The notes under the pieces are model-generated. The model saw only the letters and a program-made list of their open reading frames with translations, searched no databases and had not been told where the DNA came from. Both the position numbers and the translations under genes were made by a program. A DNA stretch of 64,000 nt. It comes from Cognatishimia activa. Its GTDB lineage: Bacteria; Pseudomonadota; Alphaproteobacteria; Rhodobacterales; Rhodobacteraceae. Shown here piece by piece: positions 1 to 9,905 of the stretch. Numbering within the stretch: the first letter of the stretch is position 1; each line of letters opens with the position of its first letter. The stretch lies in NCBI RefSeq assembly GCF_001458335.1, contig NZ_CYTO01000020.1, forward strand, positions 124,001 to 188,000, given 5' to 3'.

Positions 1-1
1 G

Positions 2-283
2 ATGCTCGAGACTATTCAGGTTTGGACAAGTAAAACCAATGCACCTCGCGTCCTACATTGTCCGGCATTGCACTACAGGGATGACCCAGGCGATCCGAAG
101 AAACCATTTGAATATGACGAAATTCTGTCGCCAGAACTGACAACGCATTTAAAGCAGCTCATTGCTTCCGACTTCTCGCTTGGTGGGAATCCGAAAGCTA
201 AGGTGCGAAAGTTGAATAGCCTTGAAGAAACTCAAAAGAAGAAAAGCATTTGGCGTCGCGCAATAAGTCTGATTGGGGCATAG
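2..283 (+). CDS. C-terminal part of an unknown protein
   Basis: An open frame enters from the left edge and stops at 283. An ATG happens to lie at position 2, but no ribosome binding site can be seen, so the visible 93 residues are probably the end of a longer protein. The tail is basic (SLEETQKKKSIWRRAI) and I see no membrane segment or known motif. I do not recognise the family. It is followed by about 200 bases of non-coding DNA before sucC, so it is probably not in the suc operon. Confidence 0.5.
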   Translation: MLETIQVWTSKTNAPRVLHCPALHYRDDPGDPKKPFEYDEILSPELTTHLKQLIASDFSLGGNPKAKVRKLNSLEETQKKKSIWRRAISLIGA

Positions 284-356
284 TTCGATCGCAGAGCTGA
301 AGATTATCTGCCGCGGCTAACATCGAATCGCATTTCGCCATTTCAAATCCACCTTT

Positions 357-387
357 TGTGATCACACTTTTTTTGCGTGTGATCACA
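357..387. promoter_or_regulatory. Double palindromic operator upstream of sucC
   Basis: The perfect palindrome TGTGATCACA occurs at 357-366 and again at 378-387, with starts exactly 21 bp apart, about two helical turns, and a T-rich spacer between them. The whole block is also an inverted repeat. It sits about 100 bases upstream of the sucC start in the only sizeable gap before the operon. The shape fits a dimeric regulator binding two sites on one DNA face. Which regulator is unknown; a GntR/FadR-type or CRP/FNR-type protein is possible. Confidence 0.6.
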
Positions 388-483
388 AATGTCGCTTTTT
401 CCTACAGTTTTGTAAAAACCAGTTAGTTTATAGGGCTCGCTGCGGTTATACCCGATCCAACTGCAGCAAAATGGGATAGTTTC

Positions 484-1677
484 ATGAATATCCATGAATA
501 CCAGGCGAAGGCATTGCTTCGCTCTTACGGTGCCCCGGTTTCTGAAGGACGCGTTGTCCTGAAGGCCGAGGACGCTAAAACCGCAGCGGGCGAACTTGAT
601 GGACCTCTTTGGGTTGTCAAAGCTCAGATCCACGCAGGTGGCCGCGGCAAAGGCTCTTTCAAAGAAGCAGAAGCTGGTGAAAAGGGCGGTGTTCGCCTGA
701 CCAAATCTGTTGAAGAAGCCGCAGAAGAAGCCAAGAACATGCTCGGTCGCACACTGGTGACACACCAGACAGGCCCAGCAGGCAAGCAAGTGAACCGCAT
801 CTATATCGAAGCAGGTTCCGGCATTGAAACAGAACTGTATCTGGCTCTGTTGGTCGACCGTCAGACATCTCGCGTGTCTTTCGTATGCTCCACAGAAGGT
901 GGCATGGACATTGAAGAAGTTGCGGAAGCAACTCCTGAAAAGATCCTGTCCTTCTCTGTTGATCCAGCGACAGGTTTCCAACCTTACCACGGTCGCCGCA
1001 TCGCATTCTCTTTGGGCCTGAAGGGCGCACAGGTAAAGCAGTGCGTGAAACTGATGTCCCAGCTCTACAAAGCCTTCATTGAGAAGGATATGGAGATGCT
1101 GGAAATCAACCCACTGATCGTAACCGACTCTGGTGACCTGAAAGTTCTGGACGCGAAACTGGGCTTTGACGGCAACGCGGTCTACCGCCACCCAGATGTT
1201 GCAGAACTGCGCGACGAAACAGAAGAAGATCCAAAAGAGCTTGAGGCGTCCAAGTACGACCTGAACTACATCGCTCTGGACGGTGAAATCGGCTGTATGG
1301 TGAACGGCGCGGGTCTCGCGATGGCAACCATGGACATCATCAAACTCTACGGTGCAGAGCCAGCAAACTTCCTCGACGTAGGTGGTGGCGCGACCAAAGA
1401 GAAAGTGACCGAAGCGTTCAAGATCATCACTTCTGATCCAAACGTTAAAGGCATCTTGGTCAACATCTTCGGCGGCATCATGCGCTGTGACGTGATCGCA
1501 GAGGGCGTTGTGGCTGCTGTGAAAGAAGTTGGTCTGCAAGTGCCACTGGTTGTTCGTCTGGAAGGCACCAATGTGGAAGCCGGTAAAGACATCATCAACA
1601 ACTCCGATGTTGACGTGATCGCGGCAGACAACCTGTCCGATGGCGCTGAAAAGATCGTCAAAGCGGTGAAAGGATAA
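484..1677 (+). CDS. sucC: Succinyl-CoA synthetase beta subunit
   Basis: Encodes the ATP-grasp subunit of succinate-CoA ligase, which couples succinyl-CoA cleavage to ATP or GTP formation in the TCA cycle in the cytoplasm. The 397-residue length is normal for the family. It starts with the characteristic [12 protein letters not shown], has the glycine-rich nucleotide loop [10 protein letters not shown] near residues 50-60, and the C-terminal CoA-ligase region with [11 protein letters not shown] near residue 335. It is the first gene of the sucC-sucD-sucA-sucB-lpd cluster; sucD starts 4 bases after its stop. The double palindrome at 357-387 is the obvious candidate control site. Confidence 0.97.
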   Translation: MNIHEYQAKALLRSYGAPVSEGRVVLKAEDAKTAAGELDGPLWVVKAQIHAGGRGKGSFKEAEAGEKGGVRLTKSVEEAAEEAKNMLGRTLVTHQTGPAGKQVNRIYIEAGSGIETELYLALLVDRQTSRVSFVCSTEGGMDIEEVAEATPEKILSFSVDPATGFQPYHGRRIAFSLGLKGAQVKQCVKLMSQLYKAFIEKDMEMLEINPLIVTDSGDLKVLDAKLGFDGNAVYRHPDVAELRDETEEDPKELEASKYDLNYIALDGEIGCMVNGAGLAMATMDIIKLYGAEPANFLDVGGGATKEKVTEAFKIITSDPNVKGILVNIFGGIMRCDVIAEGVVAAVKEVGLQVPLVVRLEGTNVEAGKDIINNSDVDVIAADNLSDGAEKIVKAVKG

Positions 1678-1681
1678 GAAA

Positions 1682-2563
1682 ATGGCCATTCTCGTAGACG
1701 AAAATACCAAAGTCATCTGTCAGGGTCTGACCGGCTCTCAGGGTACTTTCCACTCTGAACAAGCAATCGCTTACGGCACCAAAATGGTTGGCGGCGTGAC
1801 ACCGGGTAAAGGTGGTCAGGAACATTTGGGCCTGCCAATCTTTAACTCCGTGCACGAAGCGAAAGCGACTACCGAAGCGAACGCTTCCGTGATCTATGTT
1901 CCTCCTCCCTTCGCGGCGGATTCCATTCTGGAAGCCATCGACGCGGAAATGGAACTGATCATCTGTATCACTGAAGGCATTCCTGTGCTGGACATGATGG
2001 CAGTGAAACGCGCACTGGAGAACTCTTCTTCTCGCCTGATCGGTCCTAACTGCCCAGGTATCATCACACCTGACGCATGTAAGATCGGCATTATGCCAGG
2101 TCACATCCACAAGCGCGGCTCTGTGGGCGTTGTATCCCGCTCCGGCACACTGACTTATGAAGCGGTTAAGCAAACCGCAGACATAGGTCTGGGCCAGTCC
2201 ACAGCTGTGGGCATCGGCGGCGACCCAATCAAAGGCACAGAGCACATCGACGTGCTGGACATGTTCCTGGATGACGATGAGACTCAGTCCATCATCATGA
2301 TCGGCGAAATCGGCGGTTCTGCAGAAGAAGAAGCGGCCGAGTTCCTCGCGGAGCAGAAGAAAAAAGGCCGTTGGAAGCCAACAGCTGGTTTCATCGCGGG
2401 CCGTACAGCCCCTCCAGGCCGTCGCATGGGCCACGCTGGCGCGATCGTTGCTGGCGGCAAAGGCGGCGCGGAAGACAAGATCGAAGCAATGAAGTCTGCG
2501 GGCATCGTTGTGGCTGACAGCCCAGCAGGTCTGGGCGAAGCGGTCTTGAAAGCGATCGGCTAA
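1682..2563 (+). CDS. sucD: Succinyl-CoA synthetase alpha subunit
   Basis: Encodes the CoA-binding subunit that carries the phosphohistidine of succinate-CoA ligase. The 293 residues match the family. Seen in the sequence: [18 protein letters not shown] at the N-terminus, the CoA-binding Rossmann domain, GPNCPGI in the middle, and [17 protein letters not shown] near residue 245, which contains the phosphorylated histidine. It forms the heterodimer with SucC, encoded just upstream with a 4-base gap. A 104-base space with a hairpin separates it from sucA. Confidence 0.97.
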   Translation: MAILVDENTKVICQGLTGSQGTFHSEQAIAYGTKMVGGVTPGKGGQEHLGLPIFNSVHEAKATTEANASVIYVPPPFAADSILEAIDAEMELIICITEGIPVLDMMAVKRALENSSSRLIGPNCPGIITPDACKIGIMPGHIHKRGSVGVVSRSGTLTYEAVKQTADIGLGQSTAVGIGGDPIKGTEHIDVLDMFLDDDETQSIIMIGEIGGSAEEEAAEFLAEQKKKGRWKPTAGFIAGRTAPPGRRMGHAGAIVAGGKGGAEDKIEAMKSAGIVVADSPAGLGEAVLKAIG

Positions 2564-2581
2564 TCGTTTTTGAATTGGAGG

Positions 2582-2601
2582 CAGGCCGTATTCCCGGCCT
2601 G
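2582..2601 (+). other. Hairpin between sucD and sucA
   Basis: CAGGCCG and CGGCCTG form a perfect 7-bp stem with a 6-base loop, followed by TCTCTT rather than a long T-run. It could be a weak terminator, or an RNA-processing or stability element that sets the ratio of sucCD to sucAB. No dedicated promoter for sucA can be identified with confidence in this 104-base space. Confidence 0.45.
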
Positions 2602-2667
2602 TCTCTTAATCCAGCACCAAGCTGGACGTTAAAATGAAACCCAGTAGTGGCTCGGGAGTCACCTCCA

Positions 2668-5625
2668 ATGACCGACCAATCCCCTAACGATATTTTCCAC
2701 GCATCCAGCTTTATGCAGGGTCACAACGCCGAGTACCTCGAACAGATGTACGCCCGGTACGCAGCTGATCCGAACGCAGTGGACGCGTCCTGGCAAGAAT
2801 TCTTCCGTCAGCTCGGAGACGCAGAGCTGGACGTGAAAGCTGAAGCGGCCGGACCAAGTTGGTCCCGTGGCGACTGGCCAATGGCCCCCAATGATGATCT
2901 GACCGGTGCTCTGACAGGTGAATGGCCTGCAGCAGCCGAAGGCAAAGCCGCTGGTGACAAGATCAAAGCCAAAGCCGCAGAAAAAGGCGTTGAGGTGTCT
3001 GACGACGCCGTCAAGCAAGCGGTTCTAGATTCCATCCGCGCGTTGATGCTGATCCGCGCGTACCGTATTCGCGGTCACCTGGTTGCGGACCTTGACCCAT
3101 TGGGCATGCGCGACGCGACCCCGCATCCGGAACTCGACCCAGCGTCCTACGGCTTTACAGAAGCGGACATGGATCGCCCGATCTTTATCGACAAAGTTCT
3201 GGGCCTCGAAATCGCCACCATGCGCCAAATCCTGGACATTGTGAAGCGGACCTATTGTGGCACTTTCGCGCTGCAATACATGCACATCTCCAACCCGGAA
3301 GAGAGCGGTTGGCTGAAAGAGCGCATTGAAGGTTTCAACAAAGAAATCACCTTCACTCAAGAAGGCCGCAAAGCGATCCTCAATAAGATGGTTGAGGCGG
3401 AAGGCTTTGAGAAATTCCTGCATGTGAAATACATGGGGACCAAGCGTTTCGGTCTGGACGGTGGTGAATCTCTGATCCCAGCGATGGAACAGATCATCAA
3501 ACGCGGCGGCGCGTTGGGTGTGAAAGACATCGTGGTTGGCATGCCCCACCGTGGTCGTTTGAACATCCTCGCCAACGTGATGGCCAAACCATACCGCGCG
3601 ATCTTTAACGAATTCCAAGGCGGCTCCTTTAAGCCTGAAGACGTTGATGGCTCTGGTGACGTGAAATACCACCTTGGTGCGTCTTCTGACCGCGAATTCG
3701 ACGGCAACAGCGTTCACTTGTCGCTGACAGCCAACCCATCCCACCTTGAAGCGGTGAACCCAGTTGTTCTGGGTAAAGTGCGCGCCAAGCAAGACCAGAT
3801 GAACGACGACGACCGAATTTCGGTTCTTCCGATTCTTCTGCACGGTGACGCGGCCTTTGCAGGCCAAGGTGTTGTGGCAGAATGTTTCGCTCTGTCTGGC
3901 CTGCGTGGCCATAAGACCGGCGGCACCATGCACATCGTTGTGAACAACCAAATCGGCTTCACAACCGCGCCACACTTCTCTCGGTCTTCTCCATACCCGA
4001 CCGACAACGCGTTGGTTGTGGAAGCGCCAATCTTCCACGTGAACGGCGATGACCCAGAAGCGGTTGTGCACGCAGCGAAAGTGGCAACTGAATTCCGCCA
4101 GAAATTCCACAAAGACGTGGTTCTGGACATCTTCTGCTACCGCCGCTTTGGTCACAACGAAGGCGACGAGCCGATGTTCACCAACCCGGTGATGTACAAG
4201 AAGATCAAAGGTCACAAGACGACCCTGTCTCTGTACACAGAGCGTTTGGTCAAAGACGGTCTGATCCCGGAAGGCGAAATCGAAGACATGAAGGCCGCTT
4301 TCCAGGCCAAAATGAACACCGAGTTCGAAGCGGGCAAAGAGTACAAGCCAAACAAAGCCGACTGGCTGGATGGCAAGTGGTCCCACCTGGATCGTCAGGA
4401 CGAAGAGTACCAGCGTGGCGAAACCGCCATCAAACCGGAAACTTTTGATGACGTTGCCAAAGCACTGACAACAGTCCCAGAAGGCTATCCTCTGCACCGC
4501 ACCATTAATCGTTTCTTGGACGCACGTACCAAGATGTTTGACACAGGGGCGGGCATTGACTGGGCGACTGGCGAAGCGCTGGCGTTTGGCTCATTGCTGA
4601 CAGAGGGCTATCCAGTGCGTTTGTCCGGTCAGGACGCGACACGGGGCACATTCTCTCAACGTCACTCCGGCATTGTGAACCAGAACTCGGAAGAGCGTTA
4701 CTACCCGCTCAACAACATCCGTGAAGGTCAGGCGCAGTACGAAGTCATCGACTCTGCTCTATCCGAATACGCGGTATTGGGTTTTGAATATGGCTACTCA
4801 CTGGCAGAACCAAATGCGCTGACCCTTTGGGAAGCGCAGTTCGGTGATTTCGCCAACGGTGCGCAGATCATGTTTGACCAGTTCATCAGCTCTGGCGAAT
4901 CCAAGTGGCTGCGGATGTCAGGTCTGACGGTTCTTCTGCCGCACGGCTTTGAAGGCCAGGGCCCAGAGCACTCCTCTGCGCGTCTGGAACGCTTCTTACA
5001 AATGTGTGGCGGTGACAACTGGATCGTTGCGAACTGTACAACGCCTGCGAACTACTTCCACATCCTGCGCCGTCAGCTGCACCGCAGCTTCCGGAAGCCT
5101 TTGATCCTGATGACTCCAAAGTCTCTGCTGCGCCACAAACTGGCGGTCAGCAAGACCGAAGAATTCACCACAGGATCCAGCTTCCACCGCGTTCTGTGGG
5201 ACGATGCACAGCAAGGCAATAGCGACACCAAACTGGTGGCGGACAACAAGATCAAACGCGTGGTGATGTGTTCCGGTAAAGTCTACTACGACCTGCTGGA
5301 AGAGCGTGATCGCCGTGGCATTGACGACGTCTACCTCCTGCGGATCGAACAATACTATCCGTTCCCAGCGATCTCTCTGGTCAAAGAACTGGAGCGCTTC
5401 AAAGGCGCAGAGATGGTCTGGTGTCAGGAAGAACCGAAGAACCAGGGTGCCTGGAGCTTCATTGAACCGAATATCGAATGGGTCTTGGGCCGTATCAAAG
5501 CCAAACACACCCGTCCGACCTACGCCGGGCGAGCGGCTTCCGCTTCGCCAGCCACCGGTCTGGCAAGCCAACACAAAGCTCAACAAGAAGCGCTGGTCGA
5601 CGCCGCGCTGACCATTGAAGGGTAA
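2668..5625 (+). CDS. sucA: 2-oxoglutarate dehydrogenase E1 component
   Basis: Thiamine diphosphate-dependent E1 of the 2-oxoglutarate dehydrogenase complex: it decarboxylates 2-oxoglutarate and passes the succinyl group to the lipoyl arm of SucB. A GTG at 2647 would give 992 residues, but ATG 2668 has GGGAG 9 bases upstream and gives the typical N-terminus MTDQSPNDIF, about 985 residues. Seen: the N-terminal E2-binding segment with YLEQMYARYAADP, MPHRGRLNILANV in the ThDP region, and GQGPEHSSARLERFLQ in the C-terminal domain. SucB follows after 6 bases, so the two are surely cotranscribed. Confidence 0.97.
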   Translation: MTDQSPNDIFHASSFMQGHNAEYLEQMYARYAADPNAVDASWQEFFRQLGDAELDVKAEAAGPSWSRGDWPMAPNDDLTGALTGEWPAAAEGKAAGDKIKAKAAEKGVEVSDDAVKQAVLDSIRALMLIRAYRIRGHLVADLDPLGMRDATPHPELDPASYGFTEADMDRPIFIDKVLGLEIATMRQILDIVKRTYCGTFALQYMHISNPEESGWLKERIEGFNKEITFTQEGRKAILNKMVEAEGFEKFLHVKYMGTKRFGLDGGESLIPAMEQIIKRGGALGVKDIVVGMPHRGRLNILANVMAKPYRAIFNEFQGGSFKPEDVDGSGDVKYHLGASSDREFDGNSVHLSLTANPSHLEAVNPVVLGKVRAKQDQMNDDDRISVLPILLHGDAAFAGQGVVAECFALSGLRGHKTGGTMHIVVNNQIGFTTAPHFSRSSPYPTDNALVVEAPIFHVNGDDPEAVVHAAKVATEFRQKFHKDVVLDIFCYRRFGHNEGDEPMFTNPVMYKKIKGHKTTLSLYTERLVKDGLIPEGEIEDMKAAFQAKMNTEFEAGKEYKPNKADWLDGKWSHLDRQDEEYQRGETAIKPETFDDVAKALTTVPEGYPLHRTINRFLDARTKMFDTGAGIDWATGEALAFGSLLTEGYPVRLSGQDATRGTFSQRHSGIVNQNSEERYYPLNNIREGQAQYEVIDSALSEYAVLGFEYGYSLAEPNALTLWEAQFGDFANGAQIMFDQFISSGESKWLRMSGLTVLLPHGFEGQGPEHSSARLERFLQMCGGDNWIVANCTTPANYFHILRRQLHRSFRKPLILMTPKSLLRHKLAVSKTEEFTTGSSFHRVLWDDAQQGNSDTKLVADNKIKRVVMCSGKVYYDLLEERDRRGIDDVYLLRIEQYYPFPAISLVKELERFKGAEMVWCQEEPKNQGAWSFIEPNIEWVLGRIKAKHTRPTYAGRAASASPATGLASQHKAQQEALVDAALTIEG

Positions 5626-5631
5626 ATTAAT

Positions 5632-6843
5632 ATGTCCACCGAAGTACGTGTCCCTACTCTGGGCGAAAGCGTGACCGAAGCAACAGTTGCCACCTGGTTC
5701 AAACAGCCAGGTGACGCGGTTGCCGTCGATGAAATGCTTTGCGAATTGGAAACCGACAAAGTGACCGTCGAAGTACCGTCCCCTGTGGCCGGTGTCATGG
5801 GCGACATTGTTGCGCAAGAAGGCGATACCGTTGGCGTTGACGCATTGCTGGCTTACGTCGCTGAAGGCGACGGCGCGGCAGCAGCTCCCGCCCCTGCGGC
5901 AGAAGCGGCACCTGCCCCAGCGGTTGAAGCACCTGCACCGACCGCAGGTCGCTCTGACGTTGAGAACGCGCCATCCGCCAACAAACTGATGGCTGAAAAA
6001 GGCATTGATCCGGCAGCTGTTTCTGGCTCTGGTCGCGATGGCCGCGTGATGAAAGAAGATGTGCTGAAAGCAGCGCTTGCGCCAGCAGCGCCTGCGCCAG
6101 CAGCGTCCGCAGCGCCTCGTGCACCGGTTCCAGCAGATGACGCAGCACGCGAAGAGCGCGTGAAGATGACCCGCCTGCGCCAGACCATCGCGAAACGTCT
6201 GAAAGACTCTCAGAACACAGCCGCGATGCTGACCACCTACAACGAGGTCGACATGACCGAGGTGATGGCGCTGCGCAAACAGTACAAAGACGAGTTCGAA
6301 AAGAAACACGGCGCGCGTCTGGGCTTTATGTCCTTCTTCACAAAAGCATGTGTGCATGCGCTGAAAGAAGTGCCTGAAGTGAACGCTGAAATCGACGGCA
6401 CCGACATCGTATACAAAAACTTCGTTCACATGGGTATCGCAGCCGGCACACCAACCGGTCTGGTTGTTCCTGTGATCCGCGACGCTGACTCCATGTCTTT
6501 TGCAGACATCGAAAAGGCGATCGCTGAAAAAGGCAAACGCGCACGTGACGGCAAACTGTCCATGGCAGAGATGCAGGGCGGCACATTCACCATCTCTAAC
6601 GGCGGTGTTTACGGCTCCCTTATGTCTTCACCGATCCTGAACCCACCGCAGTCCGGCATCCTCGGCATGCACAAAATTCAGGACCGTCCAATGGTCATCA
6701 ACGGCGAAATCAAAATCCGCCCAATGATGTATCTGGCCCTGTCTTACGACCACCGGATCGTGGACGGCAAAGGCGCGGTGACCTTCCTTGTGCGCGTGAA
6801 AGACGCGTTGGAAGACCCACGTCGCCTGCTGATGGACCTGTAA
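5632..6843 (+). CDS. sucB: 2-oxoglutarate dehydrogenase E2, dihydrolipoamide succinyltransferase
   Basis: E2 core of the 2-oxoglutarate dehydrogenase complex, transferring succinyl from lipoyl-lysine to CoA. Domains in order: one lipoyl domain (residues about 1-77, with [11 protein letters not shown] around the modified lysine), an Ala/Pro-rich linker (about 80-105), the peripheral subunit-binding domain beginning [16 protein letters not shown], a second Ala/Pro linker, and the catalytic domain ending in [16 protein letters not shown], which holds the active-site His and Asp. Length of 403 is normal. A GC-rich hairpin with a T-rich tail follows, so lpd may be expressed partly apart. Confidence 0.97.
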   Translation: MSTEVRVPTLGESVTEATVATWFKQPGDAVAVDEMLCELETDKVTVEVPSPVAGVMGDIVAQEGDTVGVDALLAYVAEGDGAAAAPAPAAEAAPAPAVEAPAPTAGRSDVENAPSANKLMAEKGIDPAAVSGSGRDGRVMKEDVLKAALAPAAPAPAASAAPRAPVPADDAAREERVKMTRLRQTIAKRLKDSQNTAAMLTTYNEVDMTEVMALRKQYKDEFEKKHGARLGFMSFFTKACVHALKEVPEVNAEIDGTDIVYKNFVHMGIAAGTPTGLVVPVIRDADSMSFADIEKAIAEKGKRARDGKLSMAEMQGGTFTISNGGVYGSLMSSPILNPPQSGILGMHKIQDRPMVINGEIKIRPMMYLALSYDHRIVDGKGAVTFLVRVKDALEDPRRLLMDL

Positions 6844-6851
6844 TCTGAATT

Positions 6852-6880
6852 GGGGGGCACAACGCCCCCCTTTCTTCTTT
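6852..6880 (+). terminator. Rho-independent terminator after sucB
   Basis: GGGGGGC at 6852-6858 pairs with GCCCCCC at 6864-6870 over a 5-base loop and is followed by TTTCTTCTTT. This is a convincing intrinsic terminator 8 bases after the sucB stop. It runs straight into the intergenic repeat that begins at about 6871. Confidence 0.75.
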
Positions 6881-6928
6881 GCATAAATACTCCGGGGAGA
6901 TGCCAAAGGCATCGGGGGCAGAGCCCCC
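6871..6928 (+). repeat. Intergenic repeat with two hairpins, copy 1
   Basis: A TTCTTCTTTGC..AAATACTCCGGGGA head is followed by a stem GATGCC-AAA-GGCATC (6899-6913) and directly by GGGGGC-AGA-GCCCCC (6914-6928). The same architecture, in reverse orientation and with a different first stem, lies at 27040-27105, and a head-only copy lies at 16822-16843. I recall such elements as common between genes of Rhodobacteraceae. It sits between the sucB terminator and the lpd ribosome binding site. Confidence 0.65.
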
Positions 6929-6958
6929 TAAACCCGCCCGAATTTCTAGGAGACAAAT

Positions 6959-8356
6959 ATGTCCCAATATGACGTCATCATCATCGGAGCAGGCCCTGGC
7001 GGCTATGTCTCCGCTGTCCGCTGCGCCCAGCTGGGCCTGAAAACCGCTATCGTGGAAGGCCGCGAGACCCTGGGCGGCACCTGCCTGAACGTGGGCTGTA
7101 TCCCGTCCAAGGCGCTCTTGCACGCGACCCACATGCTGCATGAAGCGGAGCACAACTTCGCGGATATGGGCCTGAAGGGCAAATCGCCTTCCGTGGACTG
7201 GAAACAGATGCTGACCTACAAGGACAATGTTATCGGCCAGAACACCGGCGGTGTTGAGTTCCTGATGAAGAAGAACAAGATCGACTGGCTGAAAGGCTGG
7301 GCGAGCATCCCTGCGGCGGGCAAGGTCACCGTGGGCGACACTACTTACGAGACCAAGAACATCGTGATTGCGTCTGGTTCTGTGCCATCCGCCCTGCCGG
7401 GTGTTGAAGTGGACAATGATGCAGGTGTTGTTGTGGACAGCACCGGTGCTTTGGAACTGAAAAAGATCCCTAAGAAAATGACCGTGATTGGCGCGGGCGT
7501 GATTGGTCTGGAACTGGGTTCCGTTTATGCGCGTCTCGGTTCTGAAGTCACCGTCGTTGAATATATGGACGCGGTTTGCCCGGGCATGGACAAAGACGTT
7601 CAGCGCACCTTCAAGAAAATCCTTGAGAAGCAGGGCCTGAACTTCATCATGGGCGCGGCTGTTTCTGGTGTGGATGCATCCAAGACCAAAGCCAAGGTCA
7701 AATACGGACTGAAGAAATCCCCGGACGCCGAAGAGGTTCTCGACGCGGATGTTGTTCTGGTGGCGACCGGCCGTAAGCCATATGCGGAAGGTCTGGGACT
7801 GGACGCGCTTGGCGTGCAAATGACAGAACGCGGTCAGATTGCTGTGAACGGCAACTGGGCGACAAACGTGCCTGGCATCTACGCCATCGGCGACGTGATC
7901 GAAGGCCCGATGCTTGCGCATAAAGCCGAAGACGAAGGCATGGCGGTTGCGGACGTTCTGGCGGGCAACCATGGTCACGTGAACTATGGCGTCATTCCGG
8001 GCGTGGTTTACACCACTCCTGAGGTTGCAACCGTTGGCCAGACCGAGGACGCGCTGAAAGCAGCGGGTCACAAGATCAAGGTTGGCAAGTTCTCCTTCAT
8101 GGGCAACGGCCGCGCGAAAGCGGTTGGTCAAGCGGACGGTTTTGTAAAGCTGATTGCGGACAAAGAAACCGACCGCGTTCTCGGCGCAGCCATCATCGGC
8201 CCAGCGGCCGGTGACATGATCCACGAGATCTGCGTGGCCATGGAATTTGGCGCATCTGCACAAGACATCGCCCTCACCTGCCACGCACACCCGACCTATT
8301 CGGAAGCGGTTCGCGAAGCGGCGCTGGCCTGCGGCGACGGTCCAATCCACGCATAA
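6959..8356 (+). CDS. lpdA: Dihydrolipoyl dehydrogenase (E3)
   Basis: FAD-dependent pyridine nucleotide disulfide oxidoreductase that reoxidises dihydrolipoamide for 2-oxoglutarate dehydrogenase and possibly other complexes. Seen: the N-terminal FAD motif [17 protein letters not shown], the redox-active disulfide in [16 protein letters not shown] (residues about 38-52), the NAD-binding [17 protein letters not shown], the second FAD motif [16 protein letters not shown], and the C-terminal interface motif [16 protein letters not shown] with the catalytic His-Glu pair. GGAGA lies about 7 bases before the start. Normal length of 465. Confidence 0.97.
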   Translation: MSQYDVIIIGAGPGGYVSAVRCAQLGLKTAIVEGRETLGGTCLNVGCIPSKALLHATHMLHEAEHNFADMGLKGKSPSVDWKQMLTYKDNVIGQNTGGVEFLMKKNKIDWLKGWASIPAAGKVTVGDTTYETKNIVIASGSVPSALPGVEVDNDAGVVVDSTGALELKKIPKKMTVIGAGVIGLELGSVYARLGSEVTVVEYMDAVCPGMDKDVQRTFKKILEKQGLNFIMGAAVSGVDASKTKAKVKYGLKKSPDAEEVLDADVVLVATGRKPYAEGLGLDALGVQMTERGQIAVNGNWATNVPGIYAIGDVIEGPMLAHKAEDEGMAVADVLAGNHGHVNYGVIPGVVYTTPEVATVGQTEDALKAAGHKIKVGKFSFMGNGRAKAVGQADGFVKLIADKETDRVLGAAIIGPAAGDMIHEICVAMEFGASAQDIALTCHAHPTYSEAVREAALACGDGPIHA

Positions 8357-8378
8357 GCAAGTCTATATCGAACAAGAA

Positions 8379-8410
8379 AGGCGGCCTAAATTGGCCGCCT
8401 TTTTCTTTTT
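8379..8410 (+). terminator. Intrinsic terminator of the suc operon
   Basis: AGGCGGCC (8379-8386) pairs perfectly with GGCCGCCT (8393-8400) over a 6-base loop and runs into TTTTCTTTTT. It lies 22 bases after the lpd stop and closes the cluster. The remaining bases up to 8578, where the convergent gene ends, show no gene that I can support. Confidence 0.85.
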
Positions 8411-8578
8411 GCAGAGTTAAGGCAGAGCGACAGGGGGAATGGGGTGTCTGTCGCTCCGCCTAAGGCCTCCTCCGAGGTTGAAGCCTTGGCGCGCATCGGG
8501 GCTGCGCTTAGCCAAACGTAGGCATTTGGGCCGCGGAATTCTCCTCAAGCCGCTTCACAAATCCGTGCGGCCCGATCT

Positions 8579-9184
8579 TCACCACATTGTGTCAGCTGCA
8601 CGCGCACCCCAGGCGTCATCGTATGGCTTGCCACCCTCTTCGCCGTCAGTCTGTTCGGCAAGGATTTGGCCAACTGTCGGAAGATCCGCGCTTTCATCAT
8701 CGCTTTGCCAAAGCCGGGCGCGCATCAAGGCGCGTGCGCATTGGGTGTAGATCTCTTGAATTTTGATGACGATCACTGTTCGGGGTTGTTTGCCCTTGAA
8801 CTCAAAACGTTCCCGCAGCGCCGCATCGGCGGTCACTTTCGCTTGCCCATTCACGCGCACGACGTTGTTGGAGCCGGGTACCATGAACATCAATGATATG
8901 CGCGGATCACGCACAACATTGCGCAGCGTGTCGATGCGGTTATTGCCGTGCCAGTCGGGCATCGCCAGCGTTTGCGGATCGAGTTCCAATACCACAGGGC
9001 CATCATCGCCCCGCGGGCTGCCATCCGTGCCTTCAGGACCGACAGTGCTGACCATGCAGAGGCGTGAGGCCATGATCCATTTGCGATACAGGGGTGTTAA
9101 GTGTTGAGCCACTTTACGCGTGGCCGCTGCCCCCGGAGTGCCGTAATGGCTTTCTAGATCTTCAATCGTCTCGATGAACTGCAT
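8579..9184 (-). CDS. PPOX-class FMN-dependent flavoprotein
   Basis: A 201-residue protein with a split-barrel fold of the pyridoxamine 5'-phosphate oxidase superfamily. It resembles the subfamily annotated as MSMEG_1061/DR2398-like, with WIMASRLCMVSTVGPEGTDGSPRGD near residues 36-60 and DWHGNNRIDTLRNVVRDPRISLMF near 77-100, which form the FMN pocket. The substrate is unknown. Its start lies inside the end of plsC (23-base overlap), so it is the last gene of the ftsE-ftsX-plsC operon. It may be a reductase of a small quinone or cofactor, but this is only inference. Confidence 0.8.
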   Translation of the reverse strand: MQFIETIEDLESHYGTPGAAATRKVAQHLTPLYRKWIMASRLCMVSTVGPEGTDGSPRGDDGPVVLELDPQTLAMPDWHGNNRIDTLRNVVRDPRISLMFMVPGSNNVVRVNGQAKVTADAALRERFEFKGKQPRTVIVIKIQEIYTQCARALMRARLWQSDDESADLPTVGQILAEQTDGEEGGKPYDDAWGARAADTMW

Positions 9185-9905
9185 TCACGTCAAACCCTGC
9201 TTCTGCCATAAGCGCATTTGAGCGCTCTTCAATTTGGTTTTCTAGGGTTTTCATGAAAGTTTTTTGATCCTGACCCGCGGGGATGGGGTCCATGAACTCA
9301 ATCACCGCTTTGCCCGGTTTCCGCAGGATGCCGCGTTTCGGCCAAAAGAGACCCACATTGGCCGCGACAGGCACACAGGCCTGCTCGATCTGCTCATAAA
9401 GGACAAAGGTTCCGATCTTGTAAGGGGCTTTCACCCCCGGAGCGATCCGCGTGCCTTGCGGGTAAATGATCAATTGCCCCGGATGGCGGGTCCCTTTGCG
9501 CACATCATCCGCCATCTTCTTGATCGCTTGTGCACGCTTGCCACGATTGACGGGCACGCAGCCTATGCGCAGCGCGTATTGCCCGAGGATCGGCGCATAC
9601 ATCAATTCGCGCTTCATGATGAATTTGCCCGACGGCAGCCAGCCCATCAGCATGATAATGTCAAGAAAGCTCTGGTGTTTAGCGGCAACGATCACGTTGC
9701 CTTCCGGGAGCGGGCCGCGCATCTCGGTCTTTAGGCCAACCATCCAAGAGAGCGTCCAGCGCACCCACGCGCAATAGAGCTTCATGCCATAGATCGCGAT
9801 GTCGCGGCTAAAGAGGGATGGGATAAAGAACCCGAGTCCCATAATCAGCATCACAACATACATCTGGATGATGAAAAACAGCGAGCGCAGCCACTGGACG
9901 GTCAT
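9162..9905 (-). CDS. plsC: 1-acylglycerol-3-phosphate acyltransferase
   Basis: Membrane-bound acyltransferase making phosphatidic acid from lysophosphatidic acid. I chose ATG 9905 (MTVQWLRSLF), which overlaps the ftsX stop by one base (TAATG); a longer frame to 9995 would run deep into ftsX. Seen: an N-terminal hydrophobic region, the catalytic H-X4-D box in AKHQSFLDIIML (residues about 79-90), a glycine-arginine motif in VPVNRGKRAQ, and YPQGTRIAPG corresponding to the conserved PEGTR. Length of 247 is typical. Cotranscription with ftsEX links phospholipid synthesis with division. Confidence 0.9.
   Translation of the reverse strand: MTVQWLRSLFFIIQMYVVMLIMGLGFFIPSLFSRDIAIYGMKLYCAWVRWTLSWMVGLKTEMRGPLPEGNVIVAAKHQSFLDIIMLMGWLPSGKFIMKRELMYAPILGQYALRIGCVPVNRGKRAQAIKKMADDVRKGTRHPGQLIIYPQGTRIAPGVKAPYKIGTFVLYEQIEQACVPVAANVGLFWPKRGILRKPGKAVIEFMDPIPAGQDQKTFMKTLENQIEERSNALMAEAGFDVNAVHRDD

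Noticed and set aside
343-1716. Long minus-strand frame of 457 codons opposite sucC
   Set aside because: It is antisense to sucC, and its translation is rich in Cys, His and Phe without any motif. It results from codon bias of the real gene. The same holds for frames at 1658-2434 and 3025-4497.
6710-8350. Minus-strand frame of 546 codons opposite lpd
   Set aside because: It mirrors the lpd gene, crosses the sucB-lpd gap, and has no ribosome binding site or domain. It is a shadow.
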